NCBI GenBank assembly: GCA_034437455.1
Contig: DAOTUB010000128.1
Span: 1-28,439 of the forward strand
DNA from: DAOTUB01 sp034437455
Lineage (GTDB): Bacteria; Chloroflexota; Anaerolineae; B4-G1
DNA length: 28,439 bases
Direction of reading: 5' to 3'
The notes beneath the pieces are model-generated. The model ran no database searches. It saw only the letters and a list, made by a program, of their open reading frames with translations, and had not been told where the DNA came from. The position numbers and the translations under genes were made by a program. Positions 7,275 through 15,720 of the stretch are shown here, piece by piece. Positions within the stretch are counted from its first letter, which is position 1. Each line of letters opens with the position of its first letter.

Positions 7275-7772
7275 ATGACTCTTGAACAAATCCTCTTTAT
7301 TATCTTTGGCGTACTCACCTTGGGCGCAGCACTGATGGTGGTGGTGCGGCGCAACGTGTTTCACGCCGCGTTGTTTCTGATCGTCTCGTTCTTTGGTGTG
7401 GCGGGGCTGTACGTGCTGCTGGAGGCGCCTTTCCTGGCCGCCATGCAGTTATTCATCTACATCGGCGGCATCTCGATTCTGATCATCTTTGCCATTATGC
7501 TCACACACGACCTTATGGACCCCGAGGAGCCGGGGGCCAACCGTCAGTGGGTGGTGGCGGCGCTGGTGGCGGTGGCTCTCTGCCTCGTGATGGGTTGGAT
7601 GGCGTTCCACCACAACGTGGGGGCGTCTCCCGGGCCGGTGCCCGAAAATACCATCGTCCTGCTGGGGAATGCCTTGGTGGATCCGGAGGGATTGGTTCTG
7701 CCTTTCGAGGTCGCATCCGTCTTGCTCCTGGTCGCCCTCATCGGCGCGGCGACCATCGCGAGGGAGCGTTAG
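7275..7772 (+). CDS. nuoJ: NADH-quinone oxidoreductase subunit J
   Basis: Membrane subunit of complex I (ND6 homologue) next to the quinone site and the first proton channel. It has five predicted helices in 165 residues. The hallmark third helix reads QLFIYIGGISILIIFAIML, with Tyr62 and the Gly64-Gly65 bulge important for the pi-helix in this subunit. The C-terminal helix (about 142-164) is typical. ATG 7275 follows a poor Shine-Dalgarno, so translation may be weaker or depend on the AT-rich leader. nuoK follows 10 bases later. Confidence 0.95.
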   Translation: MTLEQILFIIFGVLTLGAALMVVVRRNVFHAALFLIVSFFGVAGLYVLLEAPFLAAMQLFIYIGGISILIIFAIMLTHDLMDPEEPGANRQWVVAALVAVALCLVMGWMAFHHNVGASPGPVPENTIVLLGNALVDPEGLVLPFEVASVLLLVALIGAATIARER

Positions 7773-7782
7773 GAGTTAACAA

Positions 7783-8091
7783 ATGGTTCCTTTGGAATGG
7801 TATCTCGTTCTGGCGGCGGCGTTGTTCTGCATCGGTACCTACGGTGTCCTGGCGCGGCGCAATGCGGTCGCTGTTTTGATGGGCGTCGAACTGATGCTCA
7901 ACGCGGTCAACATCAACCTGGTCGCCTTCTGGCGCTACCTGGAGCCGGGGGGGGCGACCGGACAGGCGTTCGCGCTGTTCGTCTACGCCGTCGCCGCAGC
8001 CGAGGCGGCGGTGGGGCTGGCGCTCATCATCGCCTTGTGGCGCACCCGTAACACGGTGGTCCTGGAAGACGTCGATCTGCTTCAAGGCTAA
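7783..8091 (+). CDS. nuoK: NADH-quinone oxidoreductase subunit K
   Basis: Small membrane subunit of complex I (ND4L homologue) carrying part of a proton path. It has three helices in 102 residues. The two conserved buried glutamates are present: Glu36 in GVELMLNAVN and Glu74 in AAAEAAVGLAL. Start ATG 7783 follows AGGAG with good spacing. Tightly packed between nuoJ and nuoL. Confidence 0.95.
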   Translation: MVPLEWYLVLAAALFCIGTYGVLARRNAVAVLMGVELMLNAVNINLVAFWRYLEPGGATGQAFALFVYAVAAAEAAVGLALIIALWRTRNTVVLEDVDLLQG

Positions 8092-8109
8092 CATTCGAGG
8101 TGTCTGTCT

Positions 8110-10449
8110 ATGGTTAATCTTCTCAATCTTGCTTGGCTTGTACCGCTTTTTCCTTTTCTCGCTTTTCTCGCCGTTCCCATATTTACGCACCGGGACCGCA
8201 AGCTGAGCCACTCGGTCGTCATCGGCGGCATCGCTGTGGCCTTTGTGCTGTCGCAGATCGTGTTCTGGGTGGCGGTGACGCACCACAGTGAACTGCCTTT
8301 TGAGTCCACAGTCTTTCACTGGCTATCCTCCGGCGTGGAGAGGTTCACCCTCGGCGTCTATATTGACCCGGCCGCCACGATCATGATCTTTATGGTGCCG
8401 CTGGTCTGTATGATGATTTTCATCTACAGCGTCGGGTACATGAACTTTGGCACCGACGAAGTGGATCCGCGCTACAGCCGTTTCTTCTGCTACCTCTCGC
8501 TCTTTGCCACCGGCATGCTGGGAATGATCGTCTTTAACAACCTGCTTACCTTTTTCATCTTCTGGGAGATCATGGGGACCTGCTCGTACCTGCTGATCGG
8601 CTTCTGGTACGAGAAGAAATATCCCGATCCCGACAAGATCACGCCCAAGGGAGCCGGTCTCAAGGCGTTCATCGTCACCAAGATCGGCGACCTGTTCTTT
8701 ATGCTGGGGCTGGCGCTGCTCTACGCCGAGGTTGGCTCGCTCGCCTACAAGGATATCTTTAATCCCGATACGCTGGAGCACCTGGCGCACACGCCCTTCC
8801 TGGGCACGACCATGGCGACCGCCGTCGCGTTTCTGCTCTTTGGTGGGACGATAGGCAAGAGTGCCCAGTTCCCGCTCCACGTCTGGCTGCCCGACGCGAT
8901 GGAGGGTCCCACCCCGGTCTCGGCTCTCATCCACGCCGCGACGATGGTTTCGGCGGGCGTCTTTTTGGTGGTGCGGATGTTCCCGATCTTGCAGCACATC
9001 GATCCGACCGTGTTGGCGTTGGGCGGCGTTCCCTTCGTGGCCCTCATCGGCGCCTTTACCGCCATCTTTTCGTCCATCATGGCGGTCGCGCAGGACGACA
9101 TCAAGGGCGTGCTGGCCTATTCCACCATCAGCCAGTTGGGCTACATGGTCGCCGCGCTGGGCATCGGGGCCTACGTGGCCGGCGCGTTCCACCTGATCAC
9201 CCACGCCTTCTTCAAGGCGCTGTTGTTTCTCAGTTCCGGTTCAGTGATCCACGGGGTGGAGCACGGGCATCATCACGCCCACGCCCACGGAGACCATCAC
9301 GACGAACACGATGGAGAGCACGAGGAAGCGTGGTTCAACCCCAACGATATGATGAACATGGGCGGATTGCTCAAGCGTATGCCGCGCACCGCCGCGACGT
9401 TCATCGCTGGCGGTCTGGCGCTTTCCGGCTTTCCGTTGTTTTTCTCCGGCTTTTGGTCGAAGGACGAGATCCTGGCGCAGGCTTACGAGTTATCTCCGGC
9501 TGTTTTCTGGACGCTGGCTGTGGCCGCCGCCATCACCGCCTTTTACACCATGCGGCAGATCAGCCTGACCTTCCTCGGCGAGCCGCGCACCGAAGCCGCG
9601 AAACATGCCCCGGAGAGTGTGCCCTCGATGACGGTGCCGTTGATCATCCTGGCGATCTTTGCTGTGAGCCTGGGGTGGGTGGGCATCCCGGAGCACTTTC
9701 CCGTCATCGGCGGTCTGGTTCCCAACTGGTTCCACCATTTTGTCGGCTCGACGATTGAGGCCGGCGGCCACGGGGCGGAACACGCGATCCGGGTAGCCGG
9801 GCACTTGTTCGAAGGCGAGCACACAGCTCACTCGCAGTTGCCTCTGGTCGTGGGGCTTTGCTGTGCGCTGGGCGGGTTGCTCCTGGGTTGGCTCGTCTAC
9901 GGCTGGAAGCCGATGAAGGCCGGAGAGATGGACCGCGTGGAGGCCGGGATGCGCAAAGTGGGGCTGGGCTGGCTCCACAAGGCCATGCGCAACCGCTTCT
10001 ACTTTGACGATCTCTACGATCTCCTCTTTGTGAGGACTTCGATCGGGATCGCCAACCTGTTCGACCTGTTCGACTACGGCCAGCCGATCAAGCAGGATGA
10101 CGGCACGCTCGTCGAGCGGCACGGCGTGATCGACGGGCTGATCAACCTGATCGGGCGCGTGGGGCGGGGTTTGGCCCAGATCAGCGATTGGTTCGATTCC
10201 AGGATCGTGGATGGGCTGGTCAACCTGATCGGCAACGCGGGGAAGCTTAGCTCCCAGGGGCTTGACGTGTTTGATCTACAAGTCGTGGATGGCGTGGTCA
10301 ACGGGGTTGGCAGCGTGGTGCGGGAGGGCGGGAACGCCCTGCGCCCCATCCAAAGCGGCAGAGTGCAGAACTACCTGTTGATGGCCTCGATGACGTTGGT
10401 AGGGCTGATCATAGCGTTTTTTGTAATCATATTCCGACTGCCAAAATAG
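8110..10449 (+). CDS. nuoL: NADH-quinone oxidoreductase subunit L, long form with C-terminal repeats
   Basis: Antiporter-like proton-pumping subunit of complex I (ND5 homologue). The core carries the conserved Glu152 (FWEIMG), Lys250 ahead of the SAQFPLHVWLPDAMEGPTPV motif and AQDDIKGVLAYSTISQLGYM (327-346). At 779 residues it is much longer than the E. coli protein (about 613). Two additions stand out. One is a His/Asp/Glu-rich loop (about 381-405, including HGHHHAHAHGDHHDEHDGEH). The other is a C-terminal arm with three successive 26-residue units (673-698, 699-724, 725-750), each with an (I/V)(I/V)DG(L/V)(I/V)N core, ahead of the final membrane helix. The family often has a single such unit before the last helix, in the region of the long lateral helix. 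ATG 8110 follows GAGGTG. Confidence 0.95.
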   Translation: MVNLLNLAWLVPLFPFLAFLAVPIFTHRDRKLSHSVVIGGIAVAFVLSQIVFWVAVTHHSELPFESTVFHWLSSGVERFTLGVYIDPAATIMIFMVPLVCMMIFIYSVGYMNFGTDEVDPRYSRFFCYLSLFATGMLGMIVFNNLLTFFIFWEIMGTCSYLLIGFWYEKKYPDPDKITPKGAGLKAFIVTKIGDLFFMLGLALLYAEVGSLAYKDIFNPDTLEHLAHTPFLGTTMATAVAFLLFGGTIGKSAQFPLHVWLPDAMEGPTPVSALIHAATMVSAGVFLVVRMFPILQHIDPTVLALGGVPFVALIGAFTAIFSSIMAVAQDDIKGVLAYSTISQLGYMVAALGIGAYVAGAFHLITHAFFKALLFLSSGSVIHGVEHGHHHAHAHGDHHDEHDGEHEEAWFNPNDMMNMGGLLKRMPRTAATFIAGGLALSGFPLFFSGFWSKDEILAQAYELSPAVFWTLAVAAAITAFYTMRQISLTFLGEPRTEAAKHAPESVPSMTVPLIILAIFAVSLGWVGIPEHFPVIGGLVPNWFHHFVGSTIEAGGHGAEHAIRVAGHLFEGEHTAHSQLPLVVGLCCALGGLLLGWLVYGWKPMKAGEMDRVEAGMRKVGLGWLHKAMRNRFYFDDLYDLLFVRTSIGIANLFDLFDYGQPIKQDDGTLVERHGVIDGLINLIGRVGRGLAQISDWFDSRIVDGLVNLIGNAGKLSSQGLDVFDLQVVDGVVNGVGSVVREGGNALRPIQSGRVQNYLLMASMTLVGLIIAFFVIIFRLPK

Positions 10450-10479
10450 AAGGAAAAGAAAGAAATAGGAGAGCATACT

Positions 10480-12021
10480 ATGTTTCCAATCTTGAGTGTT
10501 ACCCTTTTTGCCCCCTTGCTGGGCGCTATCCTGATTATGGTCATTCCGCGCGAGGACGAAAAGACGATCCAGCGGGTCGGGATCGCGTTTGCATTCCTGA
10601 CCATTCTCCTCACGGCTTTTATCTGGGTGGGTGTGACGCAGACGGATCCCGGCGAGATGCAGTTTGGGGAGAAATATCCCTGGATCCCGGCCTTTGACAT
10701 CAATTACATCCTGGGGGTAGATGGCCTCAGCGCGCCGATGCTATTCTTAACCGCGCTGCTGACGACTCTCTCGTTGTTCTACTCCGCCCACACTATCAAA
10801 GATCGGGTCAAGGAATACTTTTTCCTGTTCCTCATGTTGCAGATGGGCATGTTCGGCGTCTTTATGTCGCTCGACCTGATCTTGTTCTACGTCTTTTGGG
10901 AGATCGGGCTGGTGCCCATGTTCCTGCTCATTGGCGTGTGGGGCGGAAAGCGGCGATTGTACGCGGCGATCAAATTCTTCCTCTTTACCCTGGTCGGCAG
11001 CGTGTTCATGTTGCTGGCCATCATCGGCGTTTACTTCCAGACCGGCACTTTTTCGATCCCAGAGGTCGCCGAGTTTGTTGCGACTCAGCAGCCGTTGTTC
11101 GCCGCCGTGCCGGGCATAGCCACCGCGGCGTTCTGGGCATTTTTCATCGCCTTTGCCATCAAGGTGCCCTCTTTCCCCTTCCACACCTGGTTGCCCGACG
11201 CCCATACCGAGGCGCCGACGGCAGGCAGCGTCATCCTGGCGGGCATCTTGCTGAAGCTGGGGGCCTACGGGTTGATTCGCATCACACTGCCCTTCTTCCC
11301 CGATCAGTTTCATTACTTTTCCACGCAGGTGCCCATCATCCCCATCATGGCGGTTCTGAGTATCGTCTATGGGGCGCTGGTCTGTATGGCCCAGTGGGAC
11401 CTCAAGCGGCTGATCGCTTACTCGTCGGTGGCGCACATGGGGTACGTCACGTTGGGGTTGGCGGCGGCGGCGGCGGGCGTGGGGATGTTTGGCGAGGATA
11501 TTTATCTCAACGCGGCGGCGTCAGGGATCAATGGCGCGGCGTTCCAGATGTTTGCGCACGGCATCATCACGGGCGGGCTCTTTTTCCTCGTGGGCATCAT
11601 CTACGAGCGTGCTCACACCCGCGATTTGAAAGCATTCGGTGGGTTGGGGAGCCAGGTTCCTTACTACTATGGGGTCGTGCTGGTGACAGGCTTTGCCTCG
11701 CTGGGGTTGCCGGGGCTGGCCGGGTTCTGGAGCGAGTTCTTTGTCTTCCGGGGTGCGGTGCGCTTTATCCCCGTCGCGGCGTTTATCAGCGTGTTGGGCG
11801 TGGTCTTTACCGCGGCCTACATCCTGTGGAAGATCGTACAGTACGTCTTTTTAGGCGAGCTGGATAAAGAAAAGTGGGGCAAGCTGACGGACATGGAGTG
11901 GTGGGAAAAGGTGACCATGTGGCCGTTGATAGTGACCATGCTCTTCCTCGGCTTTTATCCCACCCCGCTGCTGGATATGTTCAACGCTGCGACGACGACG
12001 TTGTTACAGGCGCTGCGATAG
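10480..12021 (+). CDS. nuoM: NADH-quinone oxidoreductase subunit M
   Basis: Antiporter-like proton-pumping subunit of complex I (ND4 homologue), 513 residues with about 14 helices. Key residues are visible: Glu141 in FWEIGLVPMFLLIGVWGG, Lys228 in KVPSFPFHTWLPDAHTEAPT, Lys259 in ILLKLGAYG, and the AQWDLKRLIAYSSVAHMGYV segment. ATG 10480 follows AGGAG. The next complex I gene, nuoN, is 614 bases downstream rather than adjacent, because a two-gene cassette lies between them. Confidence 0.95.
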   Translation: MFPILSVTLFAPLLGAILIMVIPREDEKTIQRVGIAFAFLTILLTAFIWVGVTQTDPGEMQFGEKYPWIPAFDINYILGVDGLSAPMLFLTALLTTLSLFYSAHTIKDRVKEYFFLFLMLQMGMFGVFMSLDLILFYVFWEIGLVPMFLLIGVWGGKRRLYAAIKFFLFTLVGSVFMLLAIIGVYFQTGTFSIPEVAEFVATQQPLFAAVPGIATAAFWAFFIAFAIKVPSFPFHTWLPDAHTEAPTAGSVILAGILLKLGAYGLIRITLPFFPDQFHYFSTQVPIIPIMAVLSIVYGALVCMAQWDLKRLIAYSSVAHMGYVTLGLAAAAAGVGMFGEDIYLNAAASGINGAAFQMFAHGIITGGLFFLVGIIYERAHTRDLKAFGGLGSQVPYYYGVVLVTGFASLGLPGLAGFWSEFFVFRGAVRFIPVAAFISVLGVVFTAAYILWKIVQYVFLGELDKEKWGKLTDMEWWEKVTMWPLIVTMLFLGFYPTPLLDMFNAATTTLLQALR

Positions 12022-12058
12022 CTGCTGTTGGGTGTTCCAGACATGCTAAGAGGCTCTG

Positions 12059-12298
12059 ATGACGCCGACGGTTCTGAGAGAAGGGCCATACCGTGTGTAC
12101 TTTTACAGCCATGAACCGAACGAGCCACCGCACGTGCACGTTGATCGAGACGATCAATCAGCCAAGTTCTGGATTGGACCTGTTGCGCTGAGTCGTAACT
12201 TTGGTTTCAGAGCCAAGGAATTACGCAGCATAGAACGGATACTGACAGAGCACGAACAAGAGCTTTTGGAGGCATGGTATGCCCATTTCAGATATTAA
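12059..12298 (+). CDS. DUF4160 domain protein
   Basis: A 79-residue protein matching the DUF4160 pattern: RVYFYSHEPNEPPHVHVDRD near the N-terminus, then KFWI and a C-terminal helix ending AWYAHFRY. Function is unknown. DUF4160 genes commonly sit next to DUF2442 genes, as here, and such pairs have a toxin-antitoxin-like scattered distribution; activity is not established. It begins 38 bases after nuoM and overlaps the next gene by 20 bases. It has nothing to do with complex I by family, so I read it as an insertion into the nuo operon. The local DNA is less GC-rich than its neighbours. Confidence 0.85.
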   Translation: MTPTVLREGPYRVYFYSHEPNEPPHVHVDRDDQSAKFWIGPVALSRNFGFRAKELRSIERILTEHEQELLEAWYAHFRY

Positions 12299-12590
12299 AC
12301 CGGGTGAACGTGTCAAAGACGTGCATTTCACAGAAGATACACTGAGTGTGGACCTTATTGATGGACGTACCATCGTGGTTCCGTTGGCGTGGTATCCCAG
12401 ATTACTTCATGCTACACCAGAACAACGAGCAAATTGGCAAGTATGTGGCGGCGGCTATGGCATTCACTGGCCGGATATTGATGAAGACTTGAGTACGGAA
12501 GGCTTGTTGCGGGGCGCTCCCGCTCCGAGGGGGCCGCGAAGAGAACTTGCTCCGCACAGAATTGTCCAAGTTCCTGCGGGAACCGCCTAA
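12279..12590 (+). CDS. DUF2442 domain protein
   Basis: A 103-residue protein of the DUF2442 family. The core reads VHFTEDTLSVDLIDGRTI, then VPLAWYPRLLHATPEQRANW, and ends with the usual HWPDIDEDLSTEGLLRG. The last ~28 residues (Pro/Arg-rich) go beyond the usual family end. Its ATG at 12279 lies inside the DUF4160 gene with GGAGG 6 bases upstream, so the two are translationally coupled. The nuoN start codon follows 46 bases later. Partner and role are as unclear as for DUF4160. Confidence 0.85.
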   Translation: MPISDIKPGERVKDVHFTEDTLSVDLIDGRTIVVPLAWYPRLLHATPEQRANWQVCGGGYGIHWPDIDEDLSTEGLLRGAPAPRGPRRELAPHRIVQVPAGTA

Positions 12591-12635
12591 CATTCTTTAT
12601 GCATTACGTGTTGCATTTCATGAGGAGGACAGACG

Positions 12636-14114
12636 TTGGACTTTGGAGATACGACACTCACATTGGGACAGACGATAGGGCTGCTCTCGCCTGAGATACT
12701 GCTCCTCTTTGCCGGGCTGCTCATCCTGGGGCTGGACGCGATCTTGCCCCAAGAAGAGGAGAGGGACTGGCTGCCGCAAGTCGCGCTCCTGGGACTGGTC
12801 GTCGCCCTGATCGCCACGTTCTCGCTCTGGGGTTGGAATACGCCGGTGCTGGCTGTGCTCTCCTGCGATCCCTTTGCCCTGATGGTCAAGGTGATCGCGC
12901 TGGTGGCGATGGGGATCGTAGTCCTATCCTCGGACGTCTACATTCGGGTCAACAGCCGGTACCAGGGCGAGTTTTACGCCATGTTGCTCTTTGCGACCAT
13001 GACGATCTGCCTGCTGGGCGCGACGACGAATCTGATCATGCTCTTTTTGGCCTTTGACTTTCTCAGCATCATCTCGTACATCCTCACCGGCTACCTGCGA
13101 GGCGATAAGAGATCGACAGAGGCGGCGATCAAGTACTTTTTGTACGGCGCGACCATTTCGGCGGTGATGCTCTATGGCATGTCGTGGTTCTACGGATTGA
13201 CCGGTACCACAGACTTGAGCGGCATCGCGGTGGCCTTGATGGGCAAAGAAGGCGCTTTGCAGCCGGTCGTCCTGCCCGCGTTGGTGATGATGGCGGCGGG
13301 GTTTGCCTTCAAGATCGGCGCGGTGCCTTTCCACCAATGGGCGCCGGACGCCTACGAAGGCGCGCCAACCCCTGTCACGGCGTTCCTTTCGGTTTGCCCC
13401 AAGGTCGCCGGTTTCGCCGTCATCCTGCGGGTGCTGTTGACTGCGCTGCCGCTCGACCTGAGAATTCTTTCGATGGACTGGCGGACGCTGCTGATGGCGA
13501 TCTCGGTGCTGACGATGACTTTCGGCAACCTGGTGGCGCTCTGGCAGCAGAACATCAAGCGCCTGCTGGCGTATTCGAGCATCGCGCAGGCCGGTTACAT
13601 CCTCATCGGCGTGGTGTCCGCCTCTGAGCGAGGGACGACGGCGGTGCTGCTCTACCTGGCCGTCTACGCGCTCACCAATCTGGGAGCTTTTGCCGTCATC
13701 ATCGCGTTCTCGAACAAGACTGGCTCCGACGACATCGAGGATTACGCTGGGTTGAGTCAGCGAGCGCCGGGACTGGCCCTGATCATGTTCGTCTGCCTGC
13801 TCTCGCTGGGAGGCATTCCACCGACCGCCGGCTTTGTCGGCAAGTTGTGGCTCTTTTCCGCGGCCATTGAGAAAGGCCTGATTCAGTTGGCTGCTATCGG
13901 CGTGATCAACAGCGTCATCTCGCTGGCCTACTATTGGAAGATCATGCGCGCCATGTACTTTACCCCGGTGCAGACGGAGGAGCGTGTGCCTACGTCGCCC
14001 GCGCTGGCGGTTGCATTGGGCGTGGCGGTGGTGGGTGTGTTCGTCGTGGGGCTCTTTCCGGCGCCGCTTCTGGGGTTGCTGCAGACGGCTGCCCAGACTT
14101 TTTTCGCGGGATAG
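12636..14114 (+). CDS. nuoN: NADH-quinone oxidoreductase subunit N
   Basis: Antiporter-like proton-pumping subunit of complex I (ND2 homologue), 492 residues with about 14 helices. The channel lysine region KIGAVPFHQWAPDAYEGAPT (from Lys226) and Lys256 in SVCPKVAGF are present, as is QQNIKRLLAYSSIAQAGYI. At the helix where the family normally carries a conserved glutamate, the sequence is FLAFDFLSIISYILTGY, so the acidic residue is Asp141. TTG start at 12636 follows GAGGAGG. The stop is 17 bases before the ATG of atpI/Z, so complex I and ATP synthase genes share the transcript. Confidence 0.95.
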   Translation: MDFGDTTLTLGQTIGLLSPEILLLFAGLLILGLDAILPQEEERDWLPQVALLGLVVALIATFSLWGWNTPVLAVLSCDPFALMVKVIALVAMGIVVLSSDVYIRVNSRYQGEFYAMLLFATMTICLLGATTNLIMLFLAFDFLSIISYILTGYLRGDKRSTEAAIKYFLYGATISAVMLYGMSWFYGLTGTTDLSGIAVALMGKEGALQPVVLPALVMMAAGFAFKIGAVPFHQWAPDAYEGAPTPVTAFLSVCPKVAGFAVILRVLLTALPLDLRILSMDWRTLLMAISVLTMTFGNLVALWQQNIKRLLAYSSIAQAGYILIGVVSASERGTTAVLLYLAVYALTNLGAFAVIIAFSNKTGSDDIEDYAGLSQRAPGLALIMFVCLLSLGGIPPTAGFVGKLWLFSAAIEKGLIQLAAIGVINSVISLAYYWKIMRAMYFTPVQTEERVPTSPALAVALGVAVVGVFVVGLFPAPLLGLLQTAAQTFFAG

Positions 14115-14131
14115 GAAAATTGGAGCGACTG

Positions 14132-14401
14132 ATGCCATCGCGCAAGCTGCCCATCAATTGGGCAGACACGATCTGGGTGCTGGTGATGGGCGCTCGGGGC
14201 GGTTTAGTGATCGCCCTGCCCGTGCTGGCCGGGTTGGCGCTGGGATTTCTGCTCGATAATCGCTTCGGCACTCTCCCCATTATCAGTTTAGTGCTGACGG
14301 CGATTGGAGGAATCATTGGCCCCGTAATGCTCTATCGCTGGGTCGTATTGGCGGTAAAACAACGGCTGGAAGCAGAACAGGACAAGGAGAAGCCTGAATG
14401 A
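14132..14401 (+). CDS. atpI: AtpI/AtpZ-type ATP synthase assembly protein
   Basis: An 89-residue protein with two membrane helices (about 20-42 and 47-72). The GARGGLVIALPVLAGLALGF and LDNRFGTLPI segments match the AtpI/AtpZ family, which helps assemble the Fo c-ring and may carry Mg2+/Ca2+. ATG 14132 is chosen because GGAG lies 6 bases upstream; longer in-frame starts would overlap nuoN. Its stop overlaps the atpB start (ATGA), as is typical of this gene pair. Confidence 0.85.
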   Translation: MPSRKLPINWADTIWVLVMGARGGLVIALPVLAGLALGFLLDNRFGTLPIISLVLTAIGGIIGPVMLYRWVVLAVKQRLEAEQDKEKPE

Positions 14402-15393
14402 ATTTGAAAGCCGTCAAGACACCGCGAGGTTGTCTAACGCTCATATTTATCGTGTTGGCGGTCGGTGGCCTGTTTGCGGTGGGAGTGCTGCGACCAGAGG
14501 CCAGATTACCTGTGATTTCGCTGGCGGCGGAGGAGATTCCCATTCCCTTCAAGGATCCCGTTCTCCACGTCCCCAATACGCTGCCTTCTACGTGGTTGAC
14601 CATGCTCATCCTGATCGGGATCGGAGTGGCCTACCGCCGCTCGCTACGAAAGGAAGGCCCACCCTCGCGCTTCCGGGTGGCCGTAGAGGCGGTGGCTGAG
14701 GGCATGCTTGGCTTTATGCAAAACGCTGTAGGCAACAAGGCCCGCATCTTTTTCCCCCTGGTAGCGACGTTTTTCCTGTTCATCGCCATCTCCAATTGGT
14801 GCGGCATCCTGCCAGGGTTTGGTTCCGTTGGCGTATACGTGGCTCACCATGGCGAGGAAGCAGTGGCCGCCGAGGAGCACGAGGGGCACGGCGAGGAACT
14901 GGAACTGGTTCCCTTCTTTCGCTCGGCGAACGCCCATCTCAGCACGACGCTGGCGCTGGCTGTCGTCTCGGTGATCGCTGCTCAGTACTTTGGCTTCAAG
15001 ATTTTGGGAGCTCCGTATTTGAACAAGTACCTGAACTTTAGAGCGTCGTCTCCCAAGCCCGACCCTGCTACCGCTAAAAAAGGCCTGGAGGGCATCATCT
15101 CCAAGTTTGCCCGCGTGGTAGAGATACTGGTCAATGGCATCGTCGGGTTGCTGGAGATCATCTTGGAGATGCTCAAGGTACTTCCCTTCTCCTTCCGTCT
15201 CTTTGGCAATATTTTCGCCGGCGAGGTATTGCTTTTTGTGGTCAGTTTCCTGTTCGCCTTTGTCTTTCCCATTATCTTTTTGGGACTGGAGCTTTTCGTT
15301 GGCCTCATTCAGGGGCTTATCTTTGCGATGCTTACCCTGGTCTTTTTCTCGATAGCGACCACCAGTCATCACGGTGATGAATCACATACCTGA
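14398..15393 (+). CDS. atpB: ATP synthase Fo subunit a
   Basis: Membrane stator subunit that provides the two proton half-channels of the Fo motor. The essential arginine is Arg267 in PFSFRLFGNIFAGE, followed by the conserved Asn271 and Glu276. At 331 residues it is longer than the E. coli protein (271), because of an N-terminal extension and a His/Glu-rich loop (about 150-169, HHGEEAVAAEEHEGHGEE) between helices. The start overlaps the atpI stop. The order B-E-F follows the usual atp operon. Confidence 0.95.
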   Translation: MNLKAVKTPRGCLTLIFIVLAVGGLFAVGVLRPEARLPVISLAAEEIPIPFKDPVLHVPNTLPSTWLTMLILIGIGVAYRRSLRKEGPPSRFRVAVEAVAEGMLGFMQNAVGNKARIFFPLVATFFLFIAISNWCGILPGFGSVGVYVAHHGEEAVAAEEHEGHGEELELVPFFRSANAHLSTTLALAVVSVIAAQYFGFKILGAPYLNKYLNFRASSPKPDPATAKKGLEGIISKFARVVEILVNGIVGLLEIILEMLKVLPFSFRLFGNIFAGEVLLFVVSFLFAFVFPIIFLGLELFVGLIQGLIFAMLTLVFFSIATTSHHGDESHT

Positions 15394-15442
15394 GAATACA
15401 TAAAAATTGAGAGAAAACACAAAATAAAAGGAGGTTTTTTCT

Positions 15443-15682
15443 ATGTGGCCTGAAGGTTTAGATGCTGTCACACAAGCAGCTACGGCATTCACCATCATGT
15501 TTGGAGTTATCTTTCCTGCCATCTCCATCGGCTGGATTGGCAGCAAAGCGATGGAAGCCATCGGACGCAACCCGGAGGCCAGCGGCGGCATCCTGACCAG
15601 CATGATCTTGGTCGCCGCGCTGGCGGAGGCCATCGCCATCTATGCTCTGGTTGTGGCATTGGCGATCAAGTTTGTTGCATAG
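15443..15682 (+). CDS. atpE: ATP synthase Fo subunit c
   Basis: Proteolipid that forms the rotating c-ring. It has two helices joined by the polar loop GRNPEA (41-46). The ion-carrying acid is Glu62 in LAEAIAIYAL. Ala63 follows it, where Na+-binding rings usually have Ser or Thr, so I expect H+ specificity. The helix-1 packing motif, normally GxGxGxG, reads FPAISIG (24-30), which is unusual and includes Pro25. ATG 15443 has a strong AAGGAGG site. Confidence 0.95.
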   Translation: MWPEGLDAVTQAATAFTIMFGVIFPAISIGWIGSKAMEAIGRNPEASGGILTSMILVAALAEAIAIYALVVALAIKFVA

Positions 15683-15720
15683 TTCTATTCACCGATGCTG
15701 CAAGTAGAAAGGAGTTCACA

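Noticed and set aside
10896..11867. 323-residue open frame on the plus strand overlapping nuoM
   Set aside because: Out-of-frame shadow of nuoM with low-complexity Arg/His/Gly composition.
12924..14138. 404-residue open frame on the minus strand across nuoN
   Set aside because: Very rich in Arg, His, Gln and Asp as expected of an antisense shadow; no family features.
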